Source: Metabacillus litoralis (lineage in GTDB: Bacteria; Bacillota; Bacilli; Bacillales; Bacillaceae). Taken from it: DNA of 64,000 nucleotides. The stretch's first letter is position 1. Each line of letters opens with the position of its first letter. Positions 26,647 through 40,400 of the stretch are shown here, in pieces. The stretch spans positions 1-64,000 of the forward strand of contig NZ_VOQF01000015.1 of the NCBI RefSeq assembly GCF_007994985.1, given 5' to 3'. The translations under genes and the position numbers were made by a program. The notes beneath the pieces are model-generated. The model worked only from the letters and a program-made list of their open reading frames with translations. It made no database searches and had not been told where the DNA came from.

Positions 26647-27931
26647 TATTTTTCCTCTTTTCATATAAAATAAGATCTTCTGCCGCATCTTTTCCGCTGC
26701 TAACAGCTCCATCTGCCAATATGGAGTTTGGAGAAGCCCAGTCTCCTGCAAGATATAATCCTGGAATTTTTGTTTTCAAACGGTTCAACCAACGTTCATC
26801 TCCACTTTGCGGTAAGCGTTGATTCACCGTAATGTTAGGCAGAAAACGTTTTGTGATTACATATTGCTGCCATCCTGGCTGCAGCTTATCTAAGAATTGT
26901 TCAAGCTCAGTTTTAACACTTGCTTCATCGATATGCTCACCTGGGTGATGATATTTAAATACATGAAGAACAGCACTTGTTGTATCATCAGAGAGGCGGG
27001 CATAATGTGAATGAACAGAATAATAGAGGGGCTCAGAAATGCCCATGGCGAATAATATCTTTGGATTAGGTAACTGTGTTAAAGCAATATCCAATGTTGC
27101 GCCTTTTACAGGTGTTATTTGGTCATATACGCTGTCTTGTTCATGATTACCTTCTTCAATTAACATTTCATTTAGTTCATGAGGGCCAGTTGTACAAATT
27201 ACATACTTCCCGAGAATTTCTTCGTTAGTAGAGAGAATCAATTTAAATTGATCTTGTTCTATAGGTTTTATTTTTTTAACAAGAGTTTGTGATTGAACCT
27301 GAACACCTGAAACGATTGCTTTATTGTGAAGTTGGTCAACAATCATTTGCCAGCCACCATCTAAATAAAGTACGCCTCCCATAGCAATTTGCAGATTCGA
27401 TACCACTAATTTTGCACTTACCAATTCAGGAGCATGACAATAGGTAGCAAGTCTTCCAAGTGTATATAGTAATGATTCAACTTTTTTAGATTGTGTTACG
27501 TCTTTAGCCCAATGTTGGAATGTTTGATTTGCTAATTTTTCCGGGTTTATCTTCATTATTTTCAGCAAAACTGAGATCCACTCTAAACGTTCTTTCCAAT
27601 TCAAAAGCTTAGTCGTAAAAAGGTCTAAAGGTGAAAACGGAGCAGCATATTCGATATTGTTTTCAATTAAAATGCCACCTAATTTTGGGGATTTCCCATT
27701 AAGAGTAATACCTAATTCTTCGAGAATAGACTTTGCTATTCCTTTATTATTAAGGGCGTGAGGACCTAAATTTAAATACTGATTATTCATCTTGTTAGTT
27801 CTCGCTCTTCCACCAACACTTTTGCCTTTCTCTAATATTAATATAGATAAGTTTGTTCTACTTAAAAGATTAGCTGCCACATAACCTGCTAATCCACCAC
27901 CAACAATGACAACATCCCATTTTTGAGTCAT
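26636..27931 (-). CDS. FAD-dependent oxidoreductase, phytoene-desaturase-like
   Basis: 431 residues. N-terminal dinucleotide-binding motif VVIVGGGLAGYVAANLLSR and GGRARTNKMNNQYLNLGPHAL, C-terminal LYLAGDWASPNSILADGAVSSG, typical of amine-oxidase/desaturase flavoproteins. ECF41 sigma factors are usually linked to one carboxymuconolactone decarboxylase, oxidoreductase or epimerase gene; this gene fills that role. Substrate unknown. Start ATG after AGGAGGTTATCTT. Confidence 0.82.
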   Translation of the reverse strand: MTQKWDVVIVGGGLAGYVAANLLSRTNLSILILEKGKSVGGRARTNKMNNQYLNLGPHALNNKGIAKSILEELGITLNGKSPKLGGILIENNIEYAAPFSPLDLFTTKLLNWKERLEWISVLLKIMKINPEKLANQTFQHWAKDVTQSKKVESLLYTLGRLATYCHAPELVSAKLVVSNLQIAMGGVLYLDGGWQMIVDQLHNKAIVSGVQVQSQTLVKKIKPIEQDQFKLILSTNEEILGKYVICTTGPHELNEMLIEEGNHEQDSVYDQITPVKGATLDIALTQLPNPKILFAMGISEPLYYSVHSHYARLSDDTTSAVLHVFKYHHPGEHIDEASVKTELEQFLDKLQPGWQQYVITKRFLPNITVNQRLPQSGDERWLNRLKTKIPGLYLAGDWASPNSILADGAVSSGKDAAEDLILYEKRKNSAN

Positions 27932-27966
27932 AAGATAACCTCCTATTTTGTTATTTCATAACTTAA

Positions 27967-27993
27967 GACGACAAAGGGTGGTTAGATGTGACA
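27967..27993 (-). promoter_or_regulatory. ECF41-type promoter
   Basis: Read on the minus strand: TGTCACA, exactly 16 nt, CGTC, 36 nt before the oxidoreductase ATG. This is the promoter pattern known for ECF41 sigma factors, so the downstream operon is probably transcribed by its own sigma factor. Confidence 0.75.
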
Positions 27994-28202
27994 TCGTTTT
28001 AAAAATTTATTAGAGATTAAATGAAAGTGAGAATAAGAACCATTTTATTCATAATTGTACGTTATAACTTTTATCATAGCTTTTGCTTTTTCAGTCATAT
28101 CCTTCTATTTGTAATGGGATATAAATGCATTCATAAACTATTTCTATTTAAAATCATTTGATGCTGGATATATTTGCAACAACCAAGCCAAGAAGAAAGG
28201 GG

Positions 28203-28231
28203 TTGCACATAAAAAAATCATGTAGTATAAT
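28203..28231 (+). promoter_or_regulatory. Sigma-A promoter of the licT-bgl region
   Basis: TTGCAC, 17-bp spacer, TATAAT, about 20 bp before the antiterminator RNA element. Confidence 0.75.
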
Positions 28232-28253
28232 CAACTCAAAGTTAATATAGTAC

Positions 28254-28318
28254 GGATTGTTACTGTTAAATCAGGCAAAACCGAGTCCTTGTTACACAGG
28301 GAGGGTTTTGTCTTTTTT
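28254..28318 (+). promoter_or_regulatory. RAT antiterminator element 1 and overlapping terminator
   Basis: GGATTGTTACTGTTAAATCA with GGCAAAACC (28254-28282) fits the LicT/SacY RNA-binding consensus. It overlaps the 5' arm of a terminator (CAAAACC...GGGTTTTG, then a T run). Binding of active LicT to the RAT prevents the terminator from forming. Confidence 0.9.
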
Positions 28319-28339
28319 TGACTCTTCGGGGGTGATTAA

Positions 28340-29167
28340 ATGAAGATTGCAAAGATACTAAATAACAATGTCGTAATCTCAGAAAAAGACAAACAAGAAG
28401 TGATTGTCATGGGCCGTGGTATTGCTTTTAATAAACGTGCCGGTGATGATGTAAACGAAGAACAAGTAGAAAAAGTCTTTATTTTGGAAGGTGAGGACCT
28501 AACAAGTAAATTCAAAACATTAATTTCATATATACCTATTGAATATATGGAAACCTCTGAAAAAATAATCCAGTATGCTAAATTACAGCTTGGTAAGAAG
28601 CTTAACGATAGTATTTATATCTCTTTAACAGATCATATCCATTTTGCTATAGAGCGTCACAAAGATAACTTACCGATTAAAAATGCATTACTATGGGAAA
28701 CAAAACATCTTTATAAAGAAGAGTTCGAAATCGGGCTAGAAGCATTAAATATGATTTGTGATCAATTTAATGTGATTTTACCCGAGGATGAAGCTGCATT
28801 TATTGCGCTCCATATTGTGAATGCTCAACTGAATGAAGATATGTCGAACATCATGGATATGACAAAGGTGATGCAAGATATTTTATCAATTGTTAAATAT
28901 CATCTTAAAATGGAATTTGATGAAAATTCCTTAAACTATTATCGCTTTATCACTCATCTGAAATTCTTTGCACATCGATTAGTAAAAGGCACTCATTATA
29001 AAAATAACAATGAAGATGACTTGTTAAATGTGATTAAAGACAAGTATCCAAAAGCCTATCAATGTACAGAGAAAATCAAACGCTTTGTTGAAAAACAATA
29101 TCGCTATGAATTAACAGAAGAAGAAATGCTCTACCTAACCATTCATATCCAAAGAGTTATAAAATAA
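28340..29167 (+). CDS. licT: BglG/LicT-family transcription antiterminator
   Basis: 275 residues: RNA-binding domain (MKIAKILNNNVVISEKDKQEVIVMGRGIAFNKRAGD, ~1-57) and two PTS regulation domains (~65-170, ~175-275) with His in DHIHFAIERHKDN and ALHIVNAQLNE. The PTS phosphorylates these histidines to report sugar supply and carbon status. It binds the RAT in its own leader and the one before bglP, so it is autoregulated. Confidence 0.9.
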   Translation: MKIAKILNNNVVISEKDKQEVIVMGRGIAFNKRAGDDVNEEQVEKVFILEGEDLTSKFKTLISYIPIEYMETSEKIIQYAKLQLGKKLNDSIYISLTDHIHFAIERHKDNLPIKNALLWETKHLYKEEFEIGLEALNMICDQFNVILPEDEAAFIALHIVNAQLNEDMSNIMDMTKVMQDILSIVKYHLKMEFDENSLNYYRFITHLKFFAHRLVKGTHYKNNNEDDLLNVIKDKYPKAYQCTEKIKRFVEKQYRYELTEEEMLYLTIHIQRVIK

Positions 29168-29181
29168 TTTAATCATTTATT

Positions 29182-29256
29182 AGGATTGTTACTTTTATTA
29201 GGCAAAACCTAAACTAATCTTTTCAAAACTAGAAGAGATCAGTTTAGGTTTTTATT
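29182..29256 (+). promoter_or_regulatory. RAT antiterminator element 2 and terminator
   Basis: GGATTGTTACTTTTATTA plus GGCAAAACC (29182-29208), then AAAACCTAAACT / AGTTTAGGTTTT terminator with T run. It gates read-through from licT into bglP-bglH. Confidence 0.88.
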
Positions 29257-29309
29257 TTTGCCAAAGTTCATGTCATCGTGAAGACCTTTGTTTTCTAAAG
29301 TTAAAAACT

Positions 29310-29434
29310 GCGGAATGGAGCGGAAGACACTCGACTCCTGTGGGTGTAGAGGAAAGGTCGAGACCCCACAGGCGAAGCCGAGGAGGCTTGACTTCCTCCC
29401 CACGGAAAGCGAGTGTCTGGAGCGAAATGGAACG
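29310..29434. repeat. Bacillaceae structured intergenic repeat
   Basis: GC-rich relative to its surroundings, with nested arms AGACACTCG / CGAGTGTCT at the ends, CCTGTGGG / CCCACAGG inside and GAGGAGG / CCTCC. The pattern (GCGGAAGACACTCGACTCCTGTGGG ... GGAGCG at both ends) is a high-copy interspersed element of Bacillus and relatives with no known function. It lies in the bglP leader, 110-230 nt before the start codon. Confidence 0.75.
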
Positions 29435-29497
29435 ATTTAATTCTCTGAAAATTGATTACTAAGTAACATAGTTTGCGAAAAGAAATCTATTTATTAA

Positions 29498-31384
<1,887 letters not shown>

Positions 31385-31426
31385 ATTGAAGGGGATACTT
31401 TCCCTTTCTTATTACATACATTTTAG

Positions 31427-32881
<1,455 letters not shown>

Positions 32882-32904
32882 GTTTCAGAACAAGATAAAT
32901 ATAG

Positions 32905-32946
32905 AAATACCTGTGCAGTCATATTAAGTTGCACAGGTATTTTTGT
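32905..32946 (+). terminator. bgl operon terminator
   Basis: AAATACCTGTGCA / TGCACAGGTATTT stem with a 12-nt loop and T run. Confidence 0.85.
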
Positions 32947-33104
32947 GCTTAAAAATCTAAATTACATAATTAGTAGAGGATATAAAACGTTGCTTCTAAT
33001 CTAAAGTTCAAAACAACAATTAGGTAGATATTTGTAGAAAAATTAACGAAATTTAAAAATAATAAACTTTACTATTGGGAAATAAGTAGTTTACTATTAT
33101 AATA

Positions 33105-33219
33105 GTTATAAGTACAAGTTATAACAAAAACTAGATATTACATTAACTTGTAAGTACATGGTTAAACGCTTCCAAATTTATATAACCATAAAATGTACTT
33201 TTTATTTGTACTTACATAT
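33105..33219 (+). promoter_or_regulatory. AraR-like operators and possible cre before the arabinofuranosidase gene
   Basis: Three related sites: GTTATAAGTACAAGTTATAAC (33105-33125; a palindrome except its centre), ACTTGTAAGTACATG (33146-33160) and ATTTGTACTTACATAT (33204-33219). They resemble the AraR operator ATTTGTACGTACAAAT. GTTAAACGCTTCCA at 33161 is a partial catabolite-response element. TATAAT near 33097 may be the -10. Confidence 0.6.
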
Positions 33220-33242
33220 CTAAACAGCAAAGGAGACTATTC

Positions 33243-36200
33243 ATGACACCAGACAAAACAAGCATATCATTTAATGACCGCATCCTAGCTCATTATCAAT
33301 TTAATGATTCAAATTCTGTTGGTAAAGATAGTTCAAGTCATGCTAATGATGCAATTGCAAAAGGTACAATAAAACCACAAATAGGAACAGTAGGAGGAAG
33401 AAAAGCTGTTACGCTTGCAGGTGGAGATAACGGTACTTCTTATTTAAAGCTTCCTTCAGGATTTCTTGAAAGTATAAATGACTCTACTGGTATTACTGTT
33501 AGTACATGGGTTTATTTAAGAAAAGGAACAAATGTATGGGAAAGAATTTTCGACTTTGGTAAAAGTGCGGCAGGGCCATACCTTTTCTTGTCACGAAATT
33601 TACGTGGCGTTTGTTTTTCAGATTCAGATATTGTTGCTGATGCTGGCAAAACATATTCAGCTGGTGAATGGCTACATATTGCGATGTCTGTTAGAGGAAC
33701 AGAAGGCGGAACATTAAGTAGTGCAGGACCAATTATTTATGTAAATGGTGAAGTTGTTGGAGATGGATCAATTAGCCAAACGTCAAGTGGTACGTATAAG
33801 AAGCTACGTAGCTGGTTTGAAACATTTAGTGATCAACAAGGATATAGTCATAACTATATTGGACGATCACAGCATGAGGTAGATACAGATTTCAACGGTT
33901 CACTGTCTGACTTCCGTGTGTATAAAGCAGGATTAACACAGGATGAAGTGATTGAAGTAATGTGTGAATCTCTTACAGATGCCCAAATCGTTCAGCTTGC
34001 GAAAGACAAATATCTATCATTTCCAATAAAAGTTGTTACAAAGGATGTTTCGTTAGCTTCATCTTTAATGGGTGACAAGGTTACAGTTGCTTGGAAATCA
34101 AGTGATTCAGCCGTATTATCTGATGATGGTGTAGTTGGACAAATCACTGAACCAAAAGGTGTAACATTAACGGCTGTAATAACAAAAGGAAATCAAACAA
34201 CTGAAAAAGAATTTACTGTGTCTGTACTTCCTAGTGGAGTTCCATCACATTTGTTAACTATTGATGGTAATAATGAAGTGTTAGATATTAGTGAAACATT
34301 ATATGGTCTATTTTATGAAGACATTAACAATGCAGCAGATGGCGGTATTTATGCAGAGCTTGTTCAAAACCGTTCATTCGAGTCATTTGTATTTGATACG
34401 TATTCTCATGCTTCAGGTGAGTGTGGCTGTTCAACAGGACGAAATCATCAACCACTTCATGCCTGGTTTGGAGATATTGAAAAAGTAACCGTACATAATA
34501 CGGGTGGATTGAACGAATATTTTGGAGTAACTGATACAGAAGTTAACTCTCATTACATTACTGCGCCTAATGGCAGCACAATCGTAAACAAAGGATTTAC
34601 AGATTCTAATCATCATTGTGCGATGTCAATTAAACAAGGTGATAAATATGACTTTACCATTTGGGCAAAAGCAGAATCAGAGGGAAGCATCACATTACAG
34701 CTTCAAGATCAGAACGGTGATTCAATCAGCGATTCAGTAACAATTCAAATTGAAGGCGCTAACACGTGGAAGAAATATGGAGTTGACTCGAAGATTGTGT
34801 TAACGGGTACGAAAAATGTACTTGGACAGTTAGCATTAACGTTTAATGGTAATGTTTCAATCGACATGGTTTCTTTAATGCCACAAGATGTATGGGGAGC
34901 TAGTGAAGAAGAAAGATCACAAACTGCTCATACAAATTATAAAGGCAACTCGAATTATCGTTTAAGAAAAGATTTAGTCAACGCACTTGTTGACTTGCAC
35001 CCAACATTCCTGCGTTTTCCAGGAGGCTGTATTTCAGAAGGCTCATATATTTGGGATAATGTGTACGAATGGACAGATTCTGTTGGCGATGTTGAGCTAC
35101 GTAAAGAAAACTTTAATGTATGGGGTTATATGATGACAATGGGGTTAGGTTATATGGAATATTTCCAATTAGCTGAAGACCTTAATGCAACTCCACTACC
35201 AGTTATGGCTTGTGGTGTACTTTGTCAGGCGCGATCTGATTATGTCCATCCCGCAGGTGGAGATTTGAGAGATTATTTTGTTAAAACATTTACAGATTTA
35301 ATTGATTTTGCGATCAGCACAGATTTTGACGGTAACGAGTGGGCAAAACTACGTAAAAAGATGGGCCACGCGGAACCATTTGATCTACGCTATTTAGGTG
35401 TTGGTAATGAAAACTGGGGCACAGAGTTTTTCGCTAATTTTGAATACTTTAAAGCTGCGATTGATGATTATATGGAGAAACATTATCCAGATCATGAACT
35501 GCATATCCTTTCAACAGTTGGTGCTCAAGCAGATGATGACGCGTATCAAGAAGGCTGGAAGTTTTTAAGTGGTAATTTGAAAGGCTCTGCAACAGTGAAC
35601 TTTACGGATGGTAAAAATGTAACAGAAGAAACCGTCACTTGGTATGAAAAACAGCCAAACTATATGGATACAATTGCTGATGAGCATTATTATCGTTCGA
35701 ATGACTATTTATTAAACAATGTTGATAGATATAACTATTATTATAGAGCATATGAGCAAGATGGCAGCTTAAATGAAGCAGAAAGCTCAAAGGTGTTTGT
35801 TGGTGAATTTGCTTCAACTGATAAAAATACGTTAGCAGGTGCTGTTGCTGAAGCAGCGATTATGACAGGATATGAAAAAAATTCTGATGTTGTTAAGTTA
35901 GCTGCTTATGCACCGCTATTTAACAAAGTATTAACAGACGGCACTTACCGTTGGACACCAGATTTAATTTGGTTTGATGATGAAACAGTTTGGTACACTC
36001 CGAACTACTATGTTCAACATCTTTTTGCTAAATATCTTGGTACTACATTGTTAGGTACATCATTCTCAGCTTACCAAAATGGAAAAATGACAGAGCTTGC
36101 TCCACATGGTGGAATTGAAATTGCAGCTGGCAATGCTGAGGTACATGTGAAACGTGTAAAAGTTATTGATAATAAAACGGAAGAAATTCTACTTGAACAA

Positions 36201-36998
36201 GATTTTACAAAAGAATTACATGCTGAATGGAAAGAGATCCCTGGTTCTGTTGGATACACAATTGATTCAGAAAAAGGTCTTATTCTAAAAGCACAAAATG
36301 GTGGATTAAACGGTTTATATTTAATGAATGACAATTGGACGGATTATAAAGTGGAAGTAACTGCTTCAAAAGAAGCCGGAAACGACGGTTTTTATGTAGG
36401 AGTAGGCTTAACGGATATTTCACCTGAGAAAAAGAATGTTCACGAATATGCTGTAGGTTATAACGGAAATAGCACAGCTGTGAAGGTATACAAAGATGGC
36501 ATCGAAGGTTATACACTAGGCGATTATTCATCTAGTACGGCTGCTGGTAACCTGCGATCAAGCTGTTATGAAGAGCTGGCAGATCATACTTCATACACGA
36601 TTACTGTTAATTATGGAGCTGGAACAGGAGATCGCCTTATCTGCTCGTACACAGATGGAACGTTTACAAGTAAAGTGTTGGATTACAATTTAGAAGCTTA
36701 TAACCGTGATATTTTCAACTCTGTTACAAAAGATGATCAACATGTTTATGTAAAGCTTGTGAATGCAGATCCATTTGAGAAAATAACAAAAATCTCATTA
36801 AAAGACCTTGCTGTAGCAGAAAAGGGGAAATTGATTACAGTAACAGGAGATGAAAGCCTCGTTCACACACCGAATGTGAACAAAAAGAACGCTGAACAAA
36901 TTGTACCTTCAGAATCAGAAATCAACTTAGATGATAACTGTACTGTGGTTACTTTAGCAGCAAATTCAGTAAATATTATTGTGCTTGATAAAAACTAA
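33243..36998 (+). CDS. GH51 alpha-L-arabinofuranosidase with LamG and Ig-like domains
   Basis: 1251 residues. Domains in order: LamG/concanavalin-like (~15-240), degenerate bacterial Ig domain (~245-330), carbohydrate-binding insertion, GH51 barrel with FLRFPGGCISEG, acid/base Glu in YLGVGNENWG (~722) and nucleophile Glu in VFVGEFAS (~854), and a C-terminal sandwich with a second LamG-like insert (~980-1170). It removes arabinose side chains from arabinan or arabinoxylan. No signal peptide is present (MTPDKTSISFNDRI, strong AAAGGAGA site), odd for a modular polysaccharide-binding enzyme. No arabinose transport or catabolism genes are next to it. Confidence 0.88.
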   Translation: MTPDKTSISFNDRILAHYQFNDSNSVGKDSSSHANDAIAKGTIKPQIGTVGGRKAVTLAGGDNGTSYLKLPSGFLESINDSTGITVSTWVYLRKGTNVWERIFDFGKSAAGPYLFLSRNLRGVCFSDSDIVADAGKTYSAGEWLHIAMSVRGTEGGTLSSAGPIIYVNGEVVGDGSISQTSSGTYKKLRSWFETFSDQQGYSHNYIGRSQHEVDTDFNGSLSDFRVYKAGLTQDEVIEVMCESLTDAQIVQLAKDKYLSFPIKVVTKDVSLASSLMGDKVTVAWKSSDSAVLSDDGVVGQITEPKGVTLTAVITKGNQTTEKEFTVSVLPSGVPSHLLTIDGNNEVLDISETLYGLFYEDINNAADGGIYAELVQNRSFESFVFDTYSHASGECGCSTGRNHQPLHAWFGDIEKVTVHNTGGLNEYFGVTDTEVNSHYITAPNGSTIVNKGFTDSNHHCAMSIKQGDKYDFTIWAKAESEGSITLQLQDQNGDSISDSVTIQIEGANTWKKYGVDSKIVLTGTKNVLGQLALTFNGNVSIDMVSLMPQDVWGASEEERSQTAHTNYKGNSNYRLRKDLVNALVDLHPTFLRFPGGCISEGSYIWDNVYEWTDSVGDVELRKENFNVWGYMMTMGLGYMEYFQLAEDLNATPLPVMACGVLCQARSDYVHPAGGDLRDYFVKTFTDLIDFAISTDFDGNEWAKLRKKMGHAEPFDLRYLGVGNENWGTEFFANFEYFKAAIDDYMEKHYPDHELHILSTVGAQADDDAYQEGWKFLSGNLKGSATVNFTDGKNVTEETVTWYEKQPNYMDTIADEHYYRSNDYLLNNVDRYNYYYRAYEQDGSLNEAESSKVFVGEFASTDKNTLAGAVAEAAIMTGYEKNSDVVKLAAYAPLFNKVLTDGTYRWTPDLIWFDDETVWYTPNYYVQHLFAKYLGTTLLGTSFSAYQNGKMTELAPHGGIEIAAGNAEVHVKRVKVIDNKTEEILLEQDFTKELHAEWKEIPGSVGYTIDSEKGLILKAQNGGLNGLYLMNDNWTDYKVEVTASKEAGNDGFYVGVGLTDISPEKKNVHEYAVGYNGNSTAVKVYKDGIEGYTLGDYSSSTAAGNLRSSCYEELADHTSYTITVNYGAGTGDRLICSYTDGTFTSKVLDYNLEAYNRDIFNSVTKDDQHVYVKLVNADPFEKITKISLKDLAVAEKGKLITVTGDESLVHTPNVNKKNAEQIVPSESEINLDDNCTVVTLAANSVNIIVLDKN

Positions 36999-37005
36999 AA
37001 GTTGT

Positions 37006-37042
37006 CAGGACATGCTTGTCATCACAAGCATGTCCTGTTTCA
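37006..37042. terminator. Bidirectional terminator
   Basis: Perfect 14-bp stem CAGGACATGCTTGT / ACAAGCATGTCCTG with a 4-nt loop; serves the arabinofuranosidase gene and the small converging gene. Confidence 0.85.
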
Positions 37043-37047
37043 ATACT

Positions 37048-37230
37048 TTAATGAAAGGCAATCTCCTCATAAACTTTATCTACAAGAACATCATCTGTTA
37101 CATCAAATTCCATTCTTAAATTGTATCGAATAATCTCTTTATTAACTGAGCCTTCAACAACCTCAATAACATTTCCTTTAAGCCACTCGGCCATCTTTTT
37201 TATTTCGTTTTCATTTGTAGAATGATCCAT
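37048..37230 (-). CDS. Small hypothetical protein
   Basis: 60 residues from ATG 37230 after AAAGGAGAGG. MDHSTNENEIKKMAEWLKGNVIEVVEGSVNKEIIRYNL..., acidic, no membrane segment. Not recognised. Confidence 0.6.
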   Translation of the reverse strand: MDHSTNENEIKKMAEWLKGNVIEVVEGSVNKEIIRYNLRMEFDVTDDVLVDKVYEEIAFH

Positions 37231-37410
37231 CTTAACCTCTCCTTTCACGAGGAACCTTTTTTATAGAATTTTCTAATAGGAAAATTTATATACGTAATAG
37301 AAGTGGTACAGAAGGTCCTGATAAAAATAACAATCCTAAAAATGCATGAAAGATGAACATGTAGGTAAAACCTAATAAGTAAGATTTTAACGATAGAGGT
37401 GTTTTTTCTC

Positions 37411-40400
37411 ATGAAGTTTGATCGCTATGAAGTAAAGTTAGATCAGCAAAATAATTATACTCTTATTATCTATCTTGACTCTTACTTAACAGAGTTTTCA
37501 GATGAATTTCATTCGTTGCAAATAGAAAAACAAGATTTACAAAAAAACATTCGACAGCTGATCAAAACAAAATTTCCCAACATTCCAATTAAAACGGCAA
37601 AAGTTATGGCGGGTACCATTATTGTGACCACTTTATATTTTTATGGAACACCTGGTTTACAGAATCAAAAAATGGTTAGTGCACAAACACTACAAGGAGT
37701 ACAACACGATACGTACAAGGTTGCTCCAGGTGATAGTTTATCTTTAATAGGCAAAAAATTTAACGTTTCTATTTCCACAATCAAGACGTTAAATAATTTA
37801 ACTTCTGATACAATTTTCATTGGACAAACGTTAAAATTACCTTTTTTCACGTATACCGTTGTATCAGGGGACAGTCTTTCATTGATTGCCAAACGCTACA
37901 ATACAACAACTGAACAAATTGCTTCGTTTAATGAATTAACATCTTATACGATTAACATAGGTCAAAAACTTAAAATACCACTTAACATATCAACACCTGT
38001 GCAGGAACCAGTTTCAAGACCGATTGAACCTGTCATAAAAGAAGATACATACACAGTTGTATCAGGTGATACTCTTTCACTGATTGCTAAAAAATTGAAT
38101 ACAACTGTCGAAAACTTAAGAACATTAAACAATTTAACAACAGATATGATTTACGTTGGTCAGGTTTTGGTTGTTACAAAGCCTGTTCAAGAAACTGTTA
38201 TACAAGAACCAACAAATTCTCCTGAACCAGTACCACCAGAAAATGCTACTACTTACACGGTTGTTGCAGGTGATTCGTTATCACTTATTGCTAAAAGATT
38301 TTCTACAACTGTAGCTTCAATTCAGGAGAACAATCAGCTAACTTCTACAGTCATTCGGGTAGGACAGGTTTTAAAAATTCCTACAAATCAAGAGATGGTA
38401 GTCACACCTGAGATTGTAAAAGAAGAAAACGCTCCAATAGTGTCTACTTCAACTTATACTGTGGTTTCCGGAGATTCTTTATCTCTTATTGCTAAGAAAT
38501 TCAATACAACCGTCACTGCGCTAAAAGAAAATAATAAATTAACAACAGATATCATTTATATTGGGCAAGTGTTAACGATACCGCAATCAGCACAACAAGC
38601 ACCAACTGATACGATTGCACCAACTGCTCCAGTAATAGAAGTCCCAAATGTAATTAACCAGTATCTTACATCAAATGTATCACTGTCTGGAACATCTGAA
38701 GAAAATGCAACAATCGTAGTAAGGATCAATGATCAACAACAAAATTCTAAAAGCTTTGAATTTGAAGCTGATAATAATGGTCATTATCAACAAAATGTAG
38801 ATATATCAATGCTCAATGATGGTATTATCACTGTCACTGCAATTGCAATCGATCGTGCTGGTAATAAAAGTAACGAGGTAGAGGTTGCTGTGAAGAAAGA
38901 TACGTTATCAACAACACCATCGATAACAACACCTGTTATGAAACAAGAAAATATGAATTCGTATTCTATATCTGGTACAGCAGATGCCGGTTCAATGGTA
39001 AGTATTACCGCTTCAGATCATACAAAAAATATTAGTACCGAAACGATCGCAAATGAACGCGGAGAATTTCAAATGTTTATCAATGTGTCATCATTACAAG
39101 ATGGAGATATCACGATTACTGCTAAAGCCATTGATTCATCAAAAAATGAAAGTGATGCGACAACAAAGATTGTGACAAAAGATACAACAACTGCTATACC
39201 TAGAATGGTACCGATTTCTTTTATTAATTTAAATTCGTCAACAAATGTTGTTGTCGAAGGAAGTAGTGAGATGAATACCTCGATTTTGCTAACAGCAACA
39301 GACGGAATTCAAGAAGTTAGAGAAGAAGTGAAAACAGATGAAACAGGTACCTTTCAACAAACGCTAGATCTCTCAACTCTTAATGATGGAAGTATCACGA
39401 TTACATCTATTTCAACAGATGCTTTTGGAAATAAAAGTGAAGCCGCAACAATTTCAGTTGAAAAGGATACGAAAAGTAGTGAACCGATTTTAGAGCTTGT
39501 TGATGATGTTACTTCACAAAACGCACATCAATATCAACTGAGTGGTTTAACTGAAGAAAATGCAGTGGTAATTCTATCGATCAGAGATGAACAAAATCAA
39601 ACAATAGAGAAAGAAATGAGAGCTGATGAAAATGGCAGGTTTGCCGGAAGTGTTGATCTTCGCTCTCTTAATGAGGGCAATCTAACCATAAATTCTTACT
39701 CAATTGACGAACTAGAGAATAAAAGTAGTGTTTATCAAGGGACGATTGGTAAAAATACCTTCGTTAGTCCTCTCAATTTAGAGTTGCCTTCTTATATTAA
39801 CATTGAAAATGAAACAAATGTTTCGATCGCAGGCTTTGCTCTTCCAGGGGCAGCAATCTTGATGACTTTTACAGACAAAAATAATACAGTGGAAAATGTG
39901 GAAACAACAGCAAATGAGGATGGAGAATATGAAGTTATAGTAGATCTAAGTGCTTTGCAGGATGAAGAAATCATTGTAACTGCTTTTCAAACGAGTGTAG
40001 CGGGAATCAAGAGTGAAGGTGCTGAAAATAGATTAGTCAAAGATGTTGGAATACCAATTGCTCCAACTTTTCATAATTCTTCCTACATTAACAGTGAAAA
40101 TCAATATGCCTATGACTTATCTGGAAGTGCTGAAGAAAATGCGCTTATCAGCATAACAATTATTCAACAGAATGACCATTCCATTGATCTAGAAACAACA
40201 TCGGATGAATCAGGAGAGTTTACGATTCCGGTTGATTTATCATCGTTCAATGATGGAGATATTCTATTCACTCTTACTCAATCCGATTCGGCGGGAAATA
40301 AAGGTGAGTCTATTTCTAAAGTTTTAATAAAAGACACGATATCACCGACGAATGTAGAGTTGAATGCCTTAAGATCAATTTTTAGTGGGAATGTTTACAA

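Noticed and set aside
35635-36531. Minus-strand reading frames inside the arabinofuranosidase gene
   Set aside because: They are shadows of a conserved GH51 coding sequence, with no sites or recognisable products.
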